A stretch of DNA of 64,000 nucleotides. Source: Rheinheimera sp. SA_1 (GTDB taxonomy: Bacteria; Pseudomonadota; Gammaproteobacteria; Enterobacterales; Alteromonadaceae). Where the stretch lies: NCBI RefSeq assembly GCF_001669775.1, contig NZ_LXWK01000015.1:248001-312000 (forward strand), written 5' to 3'. This document shows, in pieces, positions 1-9,683 of the stretch (its first letter is position 1; each line of letters opens with the position of its first letter). A program made the position numbers and the translations under genes. The notes under the pieces were generated by a model that was not told the DNA's origin, searched no databases, and worked only from the letters and a program-made list of their open reading frames with translations.

Positions 1-1
1 C

Positions 2-889
2 CCTGGCGACCGGGTGCTGATTAGCGCGCTTGAGCATCACGCCAACATCGTGCCCTGGCAATTTCATTGTGAGCAGCTTGGCGTATTGCTGGATGTAATC
101 CCACTGGATGCCAATCATCAACTTGATGTAGCCGAATATCAGCGACTGCTGGCGCTAAAGCCGAAAGTGGTGAGTATTGCTCAGGTTTCGAATGTGCTGG
201 GTCATATTCAGCCGGTGGCAGTCATGGTGCAACAAGCAAAAGCCGCCGGCGCCATCACCATCATCGACGGCGCACAGGGCATTTTGCTGCAACAGCCTGA
301 TGTACAACAATTAGACTGCGATTTTTACGTATTCTCGGGCCATAAAGTATATGGTCCAACGGGTATTGGTGTGCTTTATGGAAAGCGCCCTAAACTCGAA
401 TTACTTCGACCGTTGCTTTATGGCGGTGAAATGATCCAGCAAGTCAGCTTTAGCGGCACCACTTTGAATCAGTTGCCCTACCGGCTGGAAGCTGGCACGC
501 CAAATATTGCCGGCGCAATTGGCTTGGCTGCGGCGCTTCGTTGGTTACAACCATGGGATCACCTCGCTATCGCCCAGCATAAACAGCAACTTTTACAGCA
601 GCTGCATCATGGGTTGCAGCAACTTTCGGGAATTGAGTTAATTTCACAGCTTCAAAACAACGCTGGTATTATCGCCTTTAATATCAAAGGCGAGCATCAC
701 AGTGATGTGGCTGCACTTTTAAATCAGCAGCAGATAGCCGTTCGCGCTGGCACGCACTGCGCGATGCCGTTGTTTGCCGCTATTGGCAAATCCGGTGCCG
801 TGCGTATGTCATTAGCGGCTTACAATACGCCGCAGGATGTTGCACGGACTTTAGTTGCAGTCCGCCAGGTACTGGAGATTTTAAGCTGA
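2..889 (+). CDS. csdA: Cysteine desulfurase CsdA, 5-prime partial
   Basis: This is a PLP-dependent class V aminotransferase-fold enzyme that removes sulfur from cysteine, leaving alanine and an enzyme persulfide. The frame is open from base 2 (PGDRVLISALEHHANIVPWQ), so the N-terminal third or so lies outside the window. The PLP lysine is in SGHKVYGPTGIGVLYGK and the persulfide-forming cysteine is in RAGTHCAMPL near the C-terminus, as expected for the SufS/CsdA group. The stop and the csdE start share a base (TGATG, 887-891), so the two are probably translationally coupled. The adjacent CsdE makes CsdA more likely than SufS, which sits in suf operons. The family call is secure; the Csd rather than Suf label rests on context. 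Confidence 0.93.
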   Translation, partial: PGDRVLISALEHHANIVPWQFHCEQLGVLLDVIPLDANHQLDVAEYQRLLALKPKVVSIAQVSNVLGHIQPVAVMVQQAKAAGAITIIDGAQGILLQQPDVQQLDCDFYVFSGHKVYGPTGIGVLYGKRPKLELLRPLLYGGEMIQQVSFSGTTLNQLPYRLEAGTPNIAGAIGLAAALRWLQPWDHLAIAQHKQQLLQQLHHGLQQLSGIELISQLQNNAGIIAFNIKGEHHSDVAALLNQQQIAVRAGTHCAMPLFAAIGKSGAVRMSLAAYNTPQDVARTLVAVRQVLEILS

Positions 890-1344
890 TGACTGGTTTA
901 ACTTTATTGATGGTGGACACTGATCAAACGCTGCAGCAAATCAAACAGCAGCAACTACCAATCCTTATCCAAACCACTGACTGGCAAAGCAAATATCGGA
1001 TTTTAATGCAGCTCGGTAAAGGTGTCCCCGCTTTTACTACCGACTTGCAGCGGGATGAATTCTTAATTGCTGGTTGCGATAGTAAAGCCTGGTTACTACA
1101 TGAATATCACCAACAAAGCGGTCGCCATTATTGGGCCTTTGACAGCGAAGCACGTATTATCAAAGGCTTGGTGCTGCTGGCTTTGTGTCAGCTCAATGGT
1201 TTAACCAACACCGAGCTTGTGCAAATTAACTTTTCACAGTTATTTGCCCTGCCAGGTGTGCAGCAAAATTTAAGCCCGTCGCGGCAAAATGGTTTGCATG
1301 CAGTGCTGAAAAAACTGAGCCAACAAGCTGGATTGCCAGGCTGA
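889..1344 (+). CDS. csdE: Sulfur acceptor protein CsdE (SufE family)
   Basis: This 151-residue SufE-family protein takes persulfide sulfur from the partner desulfurase. The acceptor cysteine is Cys63 in AGCDSKAWL, matching the conserved GC-(D/E)-S-x-x-W signature of SufE/CsdE. The length is normal for CsdE. The gene overlaps the csdA stop by one base and faces tcdA, which ends 19 bases away on the other strand. In E. coli csdA, csdE and tcdA (csdL) also lie together and CsdE can feed sulfur towards TcdA, so the neighbourhood supports the name. Confidence 0.92.
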   Translation: MTGLTLLMVDTDQTLQQIKQQQLPILIQTTDWQSKYRILMQLGKGVPAFTTDLQRDEFLIAGCDSKAWLLHEYHQQSGRHYWAFDSEARIIKGLVLLALCQLNGLTNTELVQINFSQLFALPGVQQNLSPSRQNGLHAVLKKLSQQAGLPG

Positions 1345-1363
1345 CGGACTGGCGACGTTACAA

Positions 1364-2206
1364 TTAACCTTCGGCGGTAGACTGATCTTTTATTGCTGCG
1401 TTTGCCGTCTGTTGCGCTTTTTCCGCCAGTTTTTTCAGCACCCGCGATACCGCAACAAAAGCGAAACTCGCGGTAACCACAGTGACAGCACCAAAACCAC
1501 CACTGCAATCAAGCCGCATCGAACCGCCCTCTTCCGGGCGCAGCATCTCAGGCTTTGCCTGACACACTCCACCGTCGGCCTTGGGGTAACTCAGCTGTTC
1601 TGTTGAATACACCGCATCAATCCCAAACCGCCGTTTGACGTTGCGGCTGTAATTGTAATCACGACGCAGGTTATTGCGCACCTTGGCGAGCAGTGGGTCG
1701 TTGATGGTTTGGGTTAAATCAGCCAGCTGAATTTGCGTTGGATCGGTCTGGCCGCCAGCACCACCAATAGTCACCAATGGAATTTTATTGCGTTTACAAT
1801 GCGCAATCAGCGATGTTTTGGCTTTAATCGCGTCAATCGCATCTATGACATAACTAAATTCAGGTTTCATCAGCTCGAACAAGTTGTCAGCTGCAACAAA
1901 ATCAGTCACCTGGTGTACTTTGCAAGCTGGGTTAATTTGTAAAATCCGCGTCGCCATCACCGCCACTTTATCCTGACCAATACTGTCGGTCAGTGCATGA
2001 ATTTGTCGGTTGACGTTGGAAATACAAACATCATCTAAATCAATCAGCGTGATTTCACCAATTCCGGAGCGCGCCAAAGCTTCAGCCGCCCAGCTGCCAA
2101 CACCGCCAATCCCAACGACACAGACATGAGCTTGCTGGAAAAATTCAAGCGCGCGAACGCCGTACAAACGGCCAATTCCGGCAAAACGTAATTGATAATC
2201 GGACAT
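1364..2206 (-). CDS. tcdA: tRNA threonylcarbamoyladenosine dehydratase TcdA
   Basis: This E1-like (ThiF/MoeB fold) ATP-dependent enzyme cyclises t6A37 to ct6A in ANN-decoding tRNAs. The nucleotide-binding motif GIGGVGSWAAEAL near residues 32-44 is followed by the acidic end of the next strand, LIDLDDVCISNVNRQ, typical of the family. The C-terminal part has CSGGFGAVTVVTASFAF, which resembles the membrane-associating tail of TcdA. The ATG at 2206 is preferred; a GTG one codon upstream (2209) is also open. No strong ribosome binding site is visible. It is convergent with csdE. About 280 residues is close to the E. coli protein (268). Confidence 0.92.
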   Translation of the reverse strand: MSDYQLRFAGIGRLYGVRALEFFQQAHVCVVGIGGVGSWAAEALARSGIGEITLIDLDDVCISNVNRQIHALTDSIGQDKVAVMATRILQINPACKVHQVTDFVAADNLFELMKPEFSYVIDAIDAIKAKTSLIAHCKRNKIPLVTIGGAGGQTDPTQIQLADLTQTINDPLLAKVRNNLRRDYNYSRNVKRRFGIDAVYSTEQLSYPKADGGVCQAKPEMLRPEEGGSMRLDCSGGFGAVTVVTASFAFVAVSRVLKKLAEKAQQTANAAIKDQSTAEG

Positions 2207-2262
2207 CACATCATCTCAGCTGGCTATTGCGCAGCGTATAAGTCTCTAAATTTGTTAACATA

Positions 2263-2315
2263 GGGGTCAGAGTCAATTGTTAACAGCTTGACTGTTAACA
2301 ATTGACTCTGACCCC
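2263..2315. repeat. Perfect 24-bp inverted repeat with GGGGTCAG outer ends
   Basis: Arms 2263-2286 and 2292-2315 are exact reverse complements, separated by the 5-base loop CTTGA. Each arm begins at its outer end with GGGGTCAGAGTCAATTG. The hairpin lies between the pseudouridine synthase stop (2321) and the tcdA start (2206), downstream of the former on the minus strand. There is no T-run, so it is not a classical intrinsic terminator. GGGTCAGA also heads the larger repeats at 38328 and 40135, which suggests one family of REP- or MITE-like elements. Confidence 0.85.
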
Positions 2316-2320
2316 GTAAT

Positions 2321-3055
2321 TTACAATGTCGGCCATTGCAGTGACCAGGGCTCGGCCCATTGATTTTGCAATTGCTGCTGCACCGCCGGATTTTGAAACA
2401 ATGCACCAACCATGGGTGTCAGTCGGTACTGATAAAGCTGGCCTTGAAAAGTAAAACTTAAGGCATAAGCATGCAGATAAACCCGATCTGCGGCTTCTGC
2501 CTGATACAGTTCATCACCCAAAATCGGCGCTGACACCGACTTCAGCGCAACCCTGATCTGATGGGTTTTACCGGTAAAAGGTTTAATCAGGTACAACCGA
2601 CAGCGCGGCGGTAACTCGGTCGCCTCATTAAAACCGTGCGAAAAAAAATAACTAATCGCTGGATTTTGCATGCTGCTTAATAATTTATAAGCACCCCGCC
2701 GCGCCGGCGCCATATCACCTTTCACCCAGCCTTGTTTTTTAGCAACTCTACCGGTGCTAAGCGCCAGATAATATTTCTGAATTTGCTGCGTGGCAAAAAG
2801 CTCCGAAAGTGCGGCTGCTGCAGCCGAACTTTTAGCAAATAGAATTAAACCTGAGGTCACTTTATCCAGCCGGTGCACCGAAAAAAGCGGATAACCCAAT
2901 TCAGCCGCAGCTTGCACCACTAAACCGGCGCCATCTTCGGAGTGAAAACTGATACCGGGCGCTTTATCCAGCACCACAAAATCTGCGGTTTCTGCGACTA
3001 GTTTAAAGCCAAAAGTTTCAGGCATTTCCGATACTCCCAACACCATGGGCTGCAT
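2321..3055 (-). CDS. RluA-family pseudouridine synthase
   Basis: This is a 244-residue synthase that isomerises uridine to pseudouridine in RNA. The catalytic motif HRLDKVTSGLILFAK holds the aspartate (about residue 64), and a second family motif, FTGKTHQIRVALKSV, follows. It lacks a recognisable N-terminal S4 domain, so it is a short-form RluA type, similar in length to a TIGR01621-like subgroup, though I cannot assign the RNA target. A TGATG overlap with the kdsB stop (3053-3057) fixes the ATG at 3055; a TTG at 3058 is possible but less likely. It is the last gene of the comEC-msbA-lpxK-ycaR-kdsB operon. Confidence 0.87.
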   Translation of the reverse strand: MQPMVLGVSEMPETFGFKLVAETADFVVLDKAPGISFHSEDGAGLVVQAAAELGYPLFSVHRLDKVTSGLILFAKSSAAAAALSELFATQQIQKYYLALSTGRVAKKQGWVKGDMAPARRGAYKLLSSMQNPAISYFFSHGFNEATELPPRCRLYLIKPFTGKTHQIRVALKSVSAPILGDELYQAEAADRVYLHAYALSFTFQGQLYQYRLTPMVGALFQNPAVQQQLQNQWAEPWSLQWPTL

Positions 3056-3813
3056 CAAACTTGGACCAAGGTTTTGGCATGTGCTACCGCATGGGCTAAA
3101 TCGGCCGGTGTATCGACGCCAACCGGCGGCACTGCTAAGGCATCAGCAACATGAATAGCTTCGCCTTGCCACAACACCCGCAGCTGCTCTAAGCATTCAA
3201 TCTGCTCTAAAGCAGAGACTGGCCAGCTAATATAATCCTGAATAAAACCAGCACGATAGGCGTAAATGCCAATGTGCCGGCGATAATGTTGCACCAGTGA
3301 AGCGCTAAAAGCCTGATCGCGGTCAAATGGAATAGCACTGCGACTGAAATACAGCGCATAGCCATGTTTATCTGTCACCACTTTCACCACATTTGGATTG
3401 GCAATTTCTGCGATAGATGAGAGTGGCACCGATAAAGTTGCCATTCGTGCTTTTTGCTGTGCCGCCAGGTTTGCTGCAACCTGACCAATAATTGCCGGCG
3501 GAATAAAAGGCTCGTCGCCTTGTACATTCACCACCACAGTGTCTGCAGATAACTGCAGCTTTTTCACCACTTCAGCCAGACGTTCGGTGCCGGAATTGTG
3601 ACTGGCACTGGTCATGATGACCGTTGCACCAAACTCAATTGCGGCTTGCTCAACCCGGCTATCGTCGGTTGCAATCACCACCTGACTGGCACCACTTAGC
3701 ATTGCCTGCTGCCACACCCATTGGATCATCGGCTTACCGGCAATATCGGCCAGTGGTTTGCCGGGCAACCTGGTACTGGCAAAACGTGCCGGAATAACGA
3801 CTACGAAAGCCAT
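3055..3813 (-). CDS. kdsB: 3-deoxy-manno-octulosonate cytidylyltransferase
   Basis: KdsB activates KDO with CTP to give CMP-KDO, the donor for lipopolysaccharide inner-core assembly in the cytoplasm. The nucleotide-binding N-terminus [17 protein letters not shown] and the metal-site segment [14 protein letters not shown] are characteristic, and 252 residues is the normal length. The start overlaps the end of ycaR by 13 bases and the stop overlaps the next gene by one, so the whole cluster is tightly coupled. Placement directly after lpxK-ycaR mirrors the E. coli order. Confidence 0.97.
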   Translation of the reverse strand: MAFVVVIPARFASTRLPGKPLADIAGKPMIQWVWQQAMLSGASQVVIATDDSRVEQAAIEFGATVIMTSASHNSGTERLAEVVKKLQLSADTVVVNVQGDEPFIPPAIIGQVAANLAAQQKARMATLSVPLSSIAEIANPNVVKVVTDKHGYALYFSRSAIPFDRDQAFSASLVQHYRRHIGIYAYRAGFIQDYISWPVSALEQIECLEQLRVLWQGEAIHVADALAVPPVGVDTPADLAHAVAHAKTLVQV

Positions 3814-3998
3814 GGTTCAATCTCTTGTAGTGATAATTCCCGGCTTTCTGAACTGAGTAGCACTGGAATATCCTGTTTCACCGGATAAGCCAACCGGTCA
3901 AAAGTGCAAATCAATTGCTGATTTGGTTTATCCAGCTTCAGCCGGCCTTTACACAATGGGCACGCAATAATGTCCAGTAACGCAATATTAAACGCCAT
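3801..3998 (-). CDS. ycaR: Trm112-like protein YcaR (UPF0434)
   Basis: This 65-residue protein of the Trm112/UPF0434 family carries one CPLC motif ([14 protein letters not shown]) and the hallmark YPV-x-x-x-IPVLL segment. The ATG at 3998 is chosen because an AGGAG sits seven bases upstream; an in-frame extension to 4031 has no such site. It overlaps lpxK by 11 bases and kdsB by 13, inside the lipid A operon. The biochemical role in bacteria is poorly defined, and the name rests on family and synteny with E. coli ycaR. Confidence 0.92.
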   Translation of the reverse strand: MAFNIALLDIIACPLCKGRLKLDKPNQQLICTFDRLAYPVKQDIPVLLSSESRELSLQEIEPWLS

Positions 3999-4971
3999 AA
4001 CGACTCCTGAGCTGTTGCAATTTATCGGCAATCACATCGATAGCCGGTTGCGGTAAACGGGCGGTAACCGGCAAATAAAACCAGTCAGGACCAGCAAAAG
4101 CTCGGCATTTTACCGCGTCTTTTTCGGTCATTAAAATCGGGCCTGGTAAATCGGCAAAATCTGCGGCGCCGAAGGCGTAATGATCGGCAAAAAAATGCGC
4201 GCTGCTGCTGTGATAGTCCATTTGCGCTGCACTTCGGGTAAATCGCCTTGGATTGCCAATACCGCTGACCAGCGTCACTTGCGCGCCAGCGGGAAGTTTT
4301 TTATTGTCATCGTTCAGGCTGCGGGCTGGTTCAACTTGTAAGTCAAAAGTCCAGTGTGCGAGGGCGCTGGCGCTGCTGTTCGCCAGCACTAAATCGGCAT
4401 TTTTCAGTCGCCAGACGTCTTCCCGCAGCGGACCTGCCGGTAACAGTAAACCATTGCCGATGCCACGGCTGCCATCGAGCAGAATAATTTCCAGATCACG
4501 CACCAGCGCATAATGCTGCAGGCCGTCATCGGAAATAATGATATTGCAGCCTGATGTGGCATGTAGCAGCTTTGCTGCCGCCACCCGATCCGGACACACC
4601 ACCACCGGACATCCACTGCGGCAGGCCAATAAAAATGGCTCATCACCGACCGTTGCCGCAGAATCAGTTTGCAAATTAATCAGTTTGGGGGACGTTAACT
4701 TCACGCCATAACCCCGGCTGACAATGCCGGGTTTAAGCCCCTGCGCCTGCAGATATTCGCAAAGCCACAGCGTTATTGGCGTTTTGCCAGTGCCGCCGAC
4801 TGTGATATTTCCCACCACAATCACTGGCACCGGCATCCGGTGGGATACTTTAAAACCAGCTTTAAATAACCAGCGCCGACTGGCACTTAAGACTGCAAAT
4901 AGCAGACTTAATGGCAGCAATAACCAGCTCCAGCCAAACGGCTGATACCAGCTGCGCTCCAGCGAATTCAT
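3988..4971 (-). CDS. lpxK: Tetraacyldisaccharide 4-prime-kinase
   Basis: LpxK phosphorylates the 4-prime position of the tetraacyldisaccharide intermediate to give lipid IVA at the inner face of the inner membrane. The P-loop [12 protein letters not shown] is at residues 54-65, and a hydrophobic N-terminal segment (about 14-30) is the expected membrane anchor. [13 protein letters not shown] and SRGYGVK are family landmarks. At 327 residues it has the usual length. The start overlaps the msbA stop by ATGA (4968-4971), the same pairing as in E. coli. Confidence 0.96.
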   Translation of the reverse strand: MNSLERSWYQPFGWSWLLLPLSLLFAVLSASRRWLFKAGFKVSHRMPVPVIVVGNITVGGTGKTPITLWLCEYLQAQGLKPGIVSRGYGVKLTSPKLINLQTDSAATVGDEPFLLACRSGCPVVVCPDRVAAAKLLHATSGCNIIISDDGLQHYALVRDLEIILLDGSRGIGNGLLLPAGPLREDVWRLKNADLVLANSSASALAHWTFDLQVEPARSLNDDNKKLPAGAQVTLVSGIGNPRRFTRSAAQMDYHSSSAHFFADHYAFGAADFADLPGPILMTEKDAVKCRAFAGPDWFYLPVTARLPQPAIDVIADKLQQLRSRYGV

Positions 4972-6719
4972 GCCGACTCGCCAAACTGCAATCGGTACAG
5001 ATTGGCATAAGTACCGTTTTGCGCCAGCAACTCGCGATGATTACCCCGCTCGATAATTTGCCCTTGCTCCATCACCAGAATCAGGTCGGCGTTTTCGATG
5101 GTGGACAATCGATGCGCAATGACTAAGTTCGTGCGATTTTTAAGCAGCTCATCCAGCGCCGCCTGGATCTTGCGCTCAGATTCGGTATCAAGCGCCGAGG
5201 TTGCTTCATCCAGCACCAAAATCGGTGATTGACGTAACAAGGCGCGGGCTATAGCGATGCGCTGACGCTGGCCACCGGATAACGTCACGCCATTTTCACC
5301 AATTTGGGTGTCGAGACCAAGTGGCATCTGCGCAGCAAACTCCATCACATGGGCTTTTTCCGCCACATCCAATAAGCGTTCGGGGCTTAATTCGCCGTCA
5401 TAACCATAACTAATATTGTTGGCAATACTATCGTTAAACAACACCACTTGTTGCGACACTACGGCAATTTGTCGACGTAACGAGGCTAAAGTGCAATCTT
5501 TGGTGTTGATGCCATCGAGCAGAATTTCGCCCTGTTCAATTTCATAAAAACGCGGTAACAAACTGGAAATAGTGGTTTTGCCGCTACCGGACTTGCCAAC
5601 CAAAGCCACGGTTTGGCCGGCTTTCACGCTAAAATTAATGTCCTTCAGCACCTGCTTGTCATGGCCGGGATAAGCAAAAGTAAGTTGTTTAAATTCAATA
5701 TCACCTTGAATGCGCGGCAGTTCGATAGTGCCATGATCCTGCTCGATTTTTTCATCCAACACGCTAAACACTGTCGCCGCAGCGGCCATGCCTTTTTGAA
5801 AATCGCTATTGACTGTCGTCAGCTGTTTCAGCGGTTTGAGCAATAACATCATCGAAGTGATCATTTCGGTAAATTTGCCTGGTGTCAGTGAGTCAAGCAT
5901 TTCCGGGAAACTCGCCAGATAAATGACAAAAGCCAGCGCAAATGAAGCGATAAACTGTATAAGTGACACGCTGATCGCACGGGTCGATTCCAGCTTCACA
6001 TCCAAGCGGCGGTTTTTGTTGTTGATCGCCATAAAACGCTGATTTTCTATGTCTTTACCGCCAAAGGATAAAATAACCTTATGGCCATTTAACATCTGCT
6101 CGGCACTGGCAGTCACTTCGCCCATCGCCCCTTGCATATTGTTGCTGATCTGGCGAAAACGCTTGGATACCGCCGATACGATGACCGCAATAATCGGCGC
6201 AATCAGCAAAAATATCGCCGACAACTGCCAGCTGTTATAAAACATTAACCCCAGTAAGCCGATGACAAAAGCGCCTTCATGGATCAACACCACCAAAGCT
6301 TTACTGGACGCCTGTTTAATTTGTTCAGCGTCGTAGGTAATACGCGAAATCATTTCGCCGGTGGAATGTTTGTCGTGATAACTGACCGGTAAGGCGATCA
6401 TCTGGCTGAATAATTGTTGGCGTAAGTCTTTGACGATATGGGTGCCAGCCCAGTTCAGACAATAACTGGCAGTAAAATGAAACACGCCACGAAGTAAAAA
6501 TAGCAGCACCACAAAAAATGGTGCCATGGCCAGATAACTCATATCACGCTGGGTGATACCACGGTCAATAAACTGATCAAACTCCGACAGGAAAAATACG
6601 TCCACTGACGCATAGCCAATCATCCCAAGCACAGCGACAATAAAGCCGGCACGATAGGGCTTCAAATAGCTGAATAATCGTTTAAAAGTCGAAGTTGAAC
6701 TCTGGATAAGTGCTGTCAA
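4968..6719 (-). CDS. msbA: Lipid A export ABC transporter MsbA
   Basis: This half-transporter homodimer flips lipid A-core across the inner membrane using ATP. The six-helix permease spans about residues 20-320; the nucleotide-binding domain has Walker A GKSGSGKTT (375-383), the signature LSGGQRQR (480-487) and Walker B ILVLDEATSALD (500-511). The first codon is TTG (6719), with AGGA nine bases upstream; no better start is in frame. 583 residues matches the family. comEC lies upstream and lpxK downstream, a common gammaproteobacterial arrangement. Confidence 0.96.
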   Translation of the reverse strand: MTALIQSSTSTFKRLFSYLKPYRAGFIVAVLGMIGYASVDVFFLSEFDQFIDRGITQRDMSYLAMAPFFVVLLFLLRGVFHFTASYCLNWAGTHIVKDLRQQLFSQMIALPVSYHDKHSTGEMISRITYDAEQIKQASSKALVVLIHEGAFVIGLLGLMFYNSWQLSAIFLLIAPIIAVIVSAVSKRFRQISNNMQGAMGEVTASAEQMLNGHKVILSFGGKDIENQRFMAINNKNRRLDVKLESTRAISVSLIQFIASFALAFVIYLASFPEMLDSLTPGKFTEMITSMMLLLKPLKQLTTVNSDFQKGMAAAATVFSVLDEKIEQDHGTIELPRIQGDIEFKQLTFAYPGHDKQVLKDINFSVKAGQTVALVGKSGSGKTTISSLLPRFYEIEQGEILLDGINTKDCTLASLRRQIAVVSQQVVLFNDSIANNISYGYDGELSPERLLDVAEKAHVMEFAAQMPLGLDTQIGENGVTLSGGQRQRIAIARALLRQSPILVLDEATSALDTESERKIQAALDELLKNRTNLVIAHRLSTIENADLILVMEQGQIIERGNHRELLAQNGTYANLYRLQFGESA

Positions 6720-6752
6720 AATAACGTCCTGACCATGAAAAACCTTGGCATT

Positions 6753-9116
6753 CTACCTTGTTGTGGTACGAGTTTCAGCATGCTCAGGCAGATTTTCCAG
6801 CCATTTCACTAACCTGCCATGACGGACACTTTGTAAAATCAGCTGTTGATCGGAAAAAGTCAGGCTAATCGCCCCCTGCTCTGCGGTATTCCACAGCGGA
6901 ATTTGCAGCAACCCTAAGGTCGCTACAACTTCAGTGGCCGGATGCCGATATGGGTTTTGCCAACCGGCACTGTTCAGCGCCAACGAAGGTTGTAACTGCT
7001 GCAAAAACCGCAACGATGACGAAGTCTGACTGCCGTGATGTCCCAATAGCAGCACATCGGCATTCAGTGTTGGATAAAGTTTTCGTAGTTGCTGCTCAAC
7101 TTCTTTGCTGGCATCCCCGGTCAGCAAAATTTTTACCGCTCCTACGCTGACCAGCAGCACACAGGAACTGTCATTTTTACTGCGCCCAACGCCATCTTTG
7201 GCTGGCCACAGTTGCTGCAGCTGAAACTGTTGCCACTGCCCGGGCAATTGCCGGCAATTTAAATCAGGCCGTAGCCGCTTTACATCCGAGACCCACAAGG
7301 CTTTTGGATAAGCGGCTTTTAGCACGGTCGGATCGCCGGTGTGGTCGCTGTCGTCGTGGCTAATCAGCACAAAATCCAGCTGCCGGATCCCGACATAACG
7401 CAAAAAAGGCAACAACTGCTGCTTAGTGGCGCTGTAACTACCATAACGCGGCCCTAAATCATAAACCAGACCGTGCCTGCCCTGCTGCAGTACCACTGCG
7501 GTGCCTTGCCCGACATCGACCAGATGTAGTTTTGGCAACACTGGCAACCAAAGTGCGTACACCAGCGGCACACAGCCAATCCCGGCCAGCGTCAAGCCAA
7601 GCAAACGATGAGGCAACAAACAACAACTGGCTGTTGCGACCAGCAATATCGCAACATAAGGCGTTTGTTGGGGTAGCGACCACCAGGCATCGCTGGTTGC
7701 CGCATATTGGAGCCACCACCACAAGGGTTGATAAATCCAGTCGATCCCTTGCCACAACCAGGCAAGTGGCACACTGCTTAATTGCTGTAATAAAAAAACC
7801 ATCAGTAACAATGGAATTGCCAACAAGCTGCACCAGGGCACAAACAGCAGATTCGAAATTAATGCCAGCGGCGCCACCCCATCAAAAATCAGCAATCCCA
7901 GCGGCAACATTAACAAACTGAAAAACAGTTGATAGCGTAAAAAATGCCATAACATGGTTCGCAAATACCGGGTGCGCAAATATACATTCCGCCAGGAGAA
8001 GGCTCGCCATGCGGTAGATGCCGTTGTTGCTTCATTTGTTGCGACTGTTACTGATGGTCGCGTTGGTATTGGATAACGCCACGCCAGCAAAAACACCAAA
8101 GCTAAAGCACTCACCGATAGCCAAAAACTAAGACTTAACAGCCAATACGGTTGCCACAATAACAACCCAGCCGTCAGCACCAGACTAAAACGCCAACCAC
8201 TACAACGCCGGTGACATAGTTTCAGCGCAACCAGGATCGCCAGCGCCAGCATGGCGCGTAACGTCGGGATCGCCCAACCCGCCAGCAGGCAATACAACCA
8301 GGCTGCCAATAAAGCCGTCAGCCAGCCCAGCACATATCGTTGTTTCGCCGTTAGGGGCAGTTGCCGCCACAGCGGCATTAGCAACATCAGCCAGCCAAAC
8401 ACCAGCGCGATATGCATGCCAGAAATAGAAATTAAATGCGCCAGACCCGTTGCCTGCAGCCCGTCCCAGGTGTCATCGCTAAATGGCCGCTCTCCCACCG
8501 TCAATGCGATGAGTAATGGTGCCGTCGAATACGCAGCAAGCTGTTGTTGCAGCGCATCGTACACCTGCTGTCGCCAAATGGCCGTACCACCGAGATATTC
8601 TGCAGCGCCAACCTCATCGGAGCCAACGACAGTTCCCTGTAATAGCACACCTTGCACCAGCGCATTGGCTTCGCTGATCCCGCGCCCCGGATTGGCCAGC
8701 CCCCGCACCGGACGCAGTTTTAGCTGAAACTGCCAACGCTGACCTTGCTTGGGAGAAATGGCCGTCTGCGGCCAGCGGATCTGCAGCAAACGACCGGCAG
8801 CCAGTTGCGGTTTATCCTTTACAGTTTCATGGAGCTGTAATATAAACCTGCTGCCAATGTCATAGGATTGCGGGATGCTAATGATAGTGCCAGCCACGAA
8901 TGTGGTATGCTCAGCCAGCAATTGCTGACGGGCTTGGTCGTCAAGCTGATGATTCAGACAAAGACTTAACAAAAATGCGCTAATGCCGGCCAAGTAAAAT
9001 TGGCGCAGCAAAACACCAGACAACAGCAGAAGCAGCGGCCATAGCGGGTTTGGCACAGCAGGCAGCCATAAAGATGCCAGTGCAGCCGTCAAAATGCCCA
9101 AACAAAAACGTTCCAT
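6753..9116 (-). CDS. comEC: DNA internalization-related competence protein ComEC/Rec2
   Basis: This 787-residue polytopic membrane protein is predicted to form the inner-membrane channel for single-stranded DNA uptake. Several N-terminal helices and a DUF4131-like segment come first. The Competence domain signature HLISISGMHIALVFGW lies at 227-242, and a metallo-beta-lactamase-like C-terminal domain holds LVDVGQGTAVVL (532-543), SHDDSDHTGD (586-595) and LLGHHGSQTSS. All metal-ligand motifs of the putative nuclease domain are present, so nothing suggests decay. It is first in the msbA-lpxK operon, as ycaI is in E. coli. Confidence 0.93.
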   Translation of the reverse strand: MERFCLGILTAALASLWLPAVPNPLWPLLLLLSGVLLRQFYLAGISAFLLSLCLNHQLDDQARQQLLAEHTTFVAGTIISIPQSYDIGSRFILQLHETVKDKPQLAAGRLLQIRWPQTAISPKQGQRWQFQLKLRPVRGLANPGRGISEANALVQGVLLQGTVVGSDEVGAAEYLGGTAIWRQQVYDALQQQLAAYSTAPLLIALTVGERPFSDDTWDGLQATGLAHLISISGMHIALVFGWLMLLMPLWRQLPLTAKQRYVLGWLTALLAAWLYCLLAGWAIPTLRAMLALAILVALKLCHRRCSGWRFSLVLTAGLLLWQPYWLLSLSFWLSVSALALVFLLAWRYPIPTRPSVTVATNEATTASTAWRAFSWRNVYLRTRYLRTMLWHFLRYQLFFSLLMLPLGLLIFDGVAPLALISNLLFVPWCSLLAIPLLLMVFLLQQLSSVPLAWLWQGIDWIYQPLWWWLQYAATSDAWWSLPQQTPYVAILLVATASCCLLPHRLLGLTLAGIGCVPLVYALWLPVLPKLHLVDVGQGTAVVLQQGRHGLVYDLGPRYGSYSATKQQLLPFLRYVGIRQLDFVLISHDDSDHTGDPTVLKAAYPKALWVSDVKRLRPDLNCRQLPGQWQQFQLQQLWPAKDGVGRSKNDSSCVLLVSVGAVKILLTGDASKEVEQQLRKLYPTLNADVLLLGHHGSQTSSSLRFLQQLQPSLALNSAGWQNPYRHPATEVVATLGLLQIPLWNTAEQGAISLTFSDQQLILQSVRHGRLVKWLENLPEHAETRTTTR

Positions 9117-9141
9117 GTTTCATTTTGGTTAATGAGTTGTA

Positions 9142-9669
9142 ATGCCTAAGAACTTTATAAAAAAATACCTGCCAGATCCAGACTCGATTAAAAATCATCA
9201 ATCGATGAAAATTTTCGGCAAGTTTATTCATGACGGGAATTTATGGCATTTGCATCGTCGATCTGCGCGCGGTGCCTTTGCGGCCGGGCTATTCGCAGCT
9301 TTAATGCCGATGCCGGGACAGACAGTGCTGGCGGTTGCCCTTGCCATTTTATTTCGGGTGAATATTCCGATTTCAGTGGCGTTATGCTGGGTAACCAATC
9401 CATTTACCATGGCACCGATTTTTTATATTTGTTACAACATCGGTATTTTTGTGCTGGGACACCCACCGCAAGATGTTGAATTTCATGCAACTTTTGAATG
9501 GCTAATGGCCAGTATCAATACTGTTGGTAAACCGTTTTTAGTCGGCAGCCTGATTTTTGCGAGTGTGGTTTCAGCATTATCCTGGATGATTATTGATGGC
9601 CTGTGGCGGCTGAATATCAGCCGTGCCTGGAAAAAACGCCAACTGAAGCGCCAGCGACTGGATGAGTGA
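9142..9669 (+). CDS. DUF2062 membrane protein (copy 1)
   Basis: This is a 175-residue protein of the DUF2062 family, whose function is not established. Visible landmarks are KFIHDGNLWHLHRRSARGAF, an Ala/Gly-rich first membrane segment with MPMPGQTVLA, the motif WVTNPFTMAPIFY, and a last helix before a basic tail KKRQLKRQR. It is divergent from comEC, with 25 bases between the starts, and is followed by a paralogue. The arginine/lysine-rich ends suggest both termini are cytoplasmic. Confidence 0.85.
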   Translation: MPKNFIKKYLPDPDSIKNHQSMKIFGKFIHDGNLWHLHRRSARGAFAAGLFAALMPMPGQTVLAVALAILFRVNIPISVALCWVTNPFTMAPIFYICYNIGIFVLGHPPQDVEFHATFEWLMASINTVGKPFLVGSLIFASVVSALSWMIIDGLWRLNISRAWKKRQLKRQRLDE

Positions 9670-9683
9670 TTAAAACTGGACCG

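Noticed and set aside
2224-2409. 61-codon minus-strand frame over the 24-bp palindrome
   Set aside because: It is a by-product of the inverted repeat and overlaps the end of the pseudouridine synthase gene in another frame.
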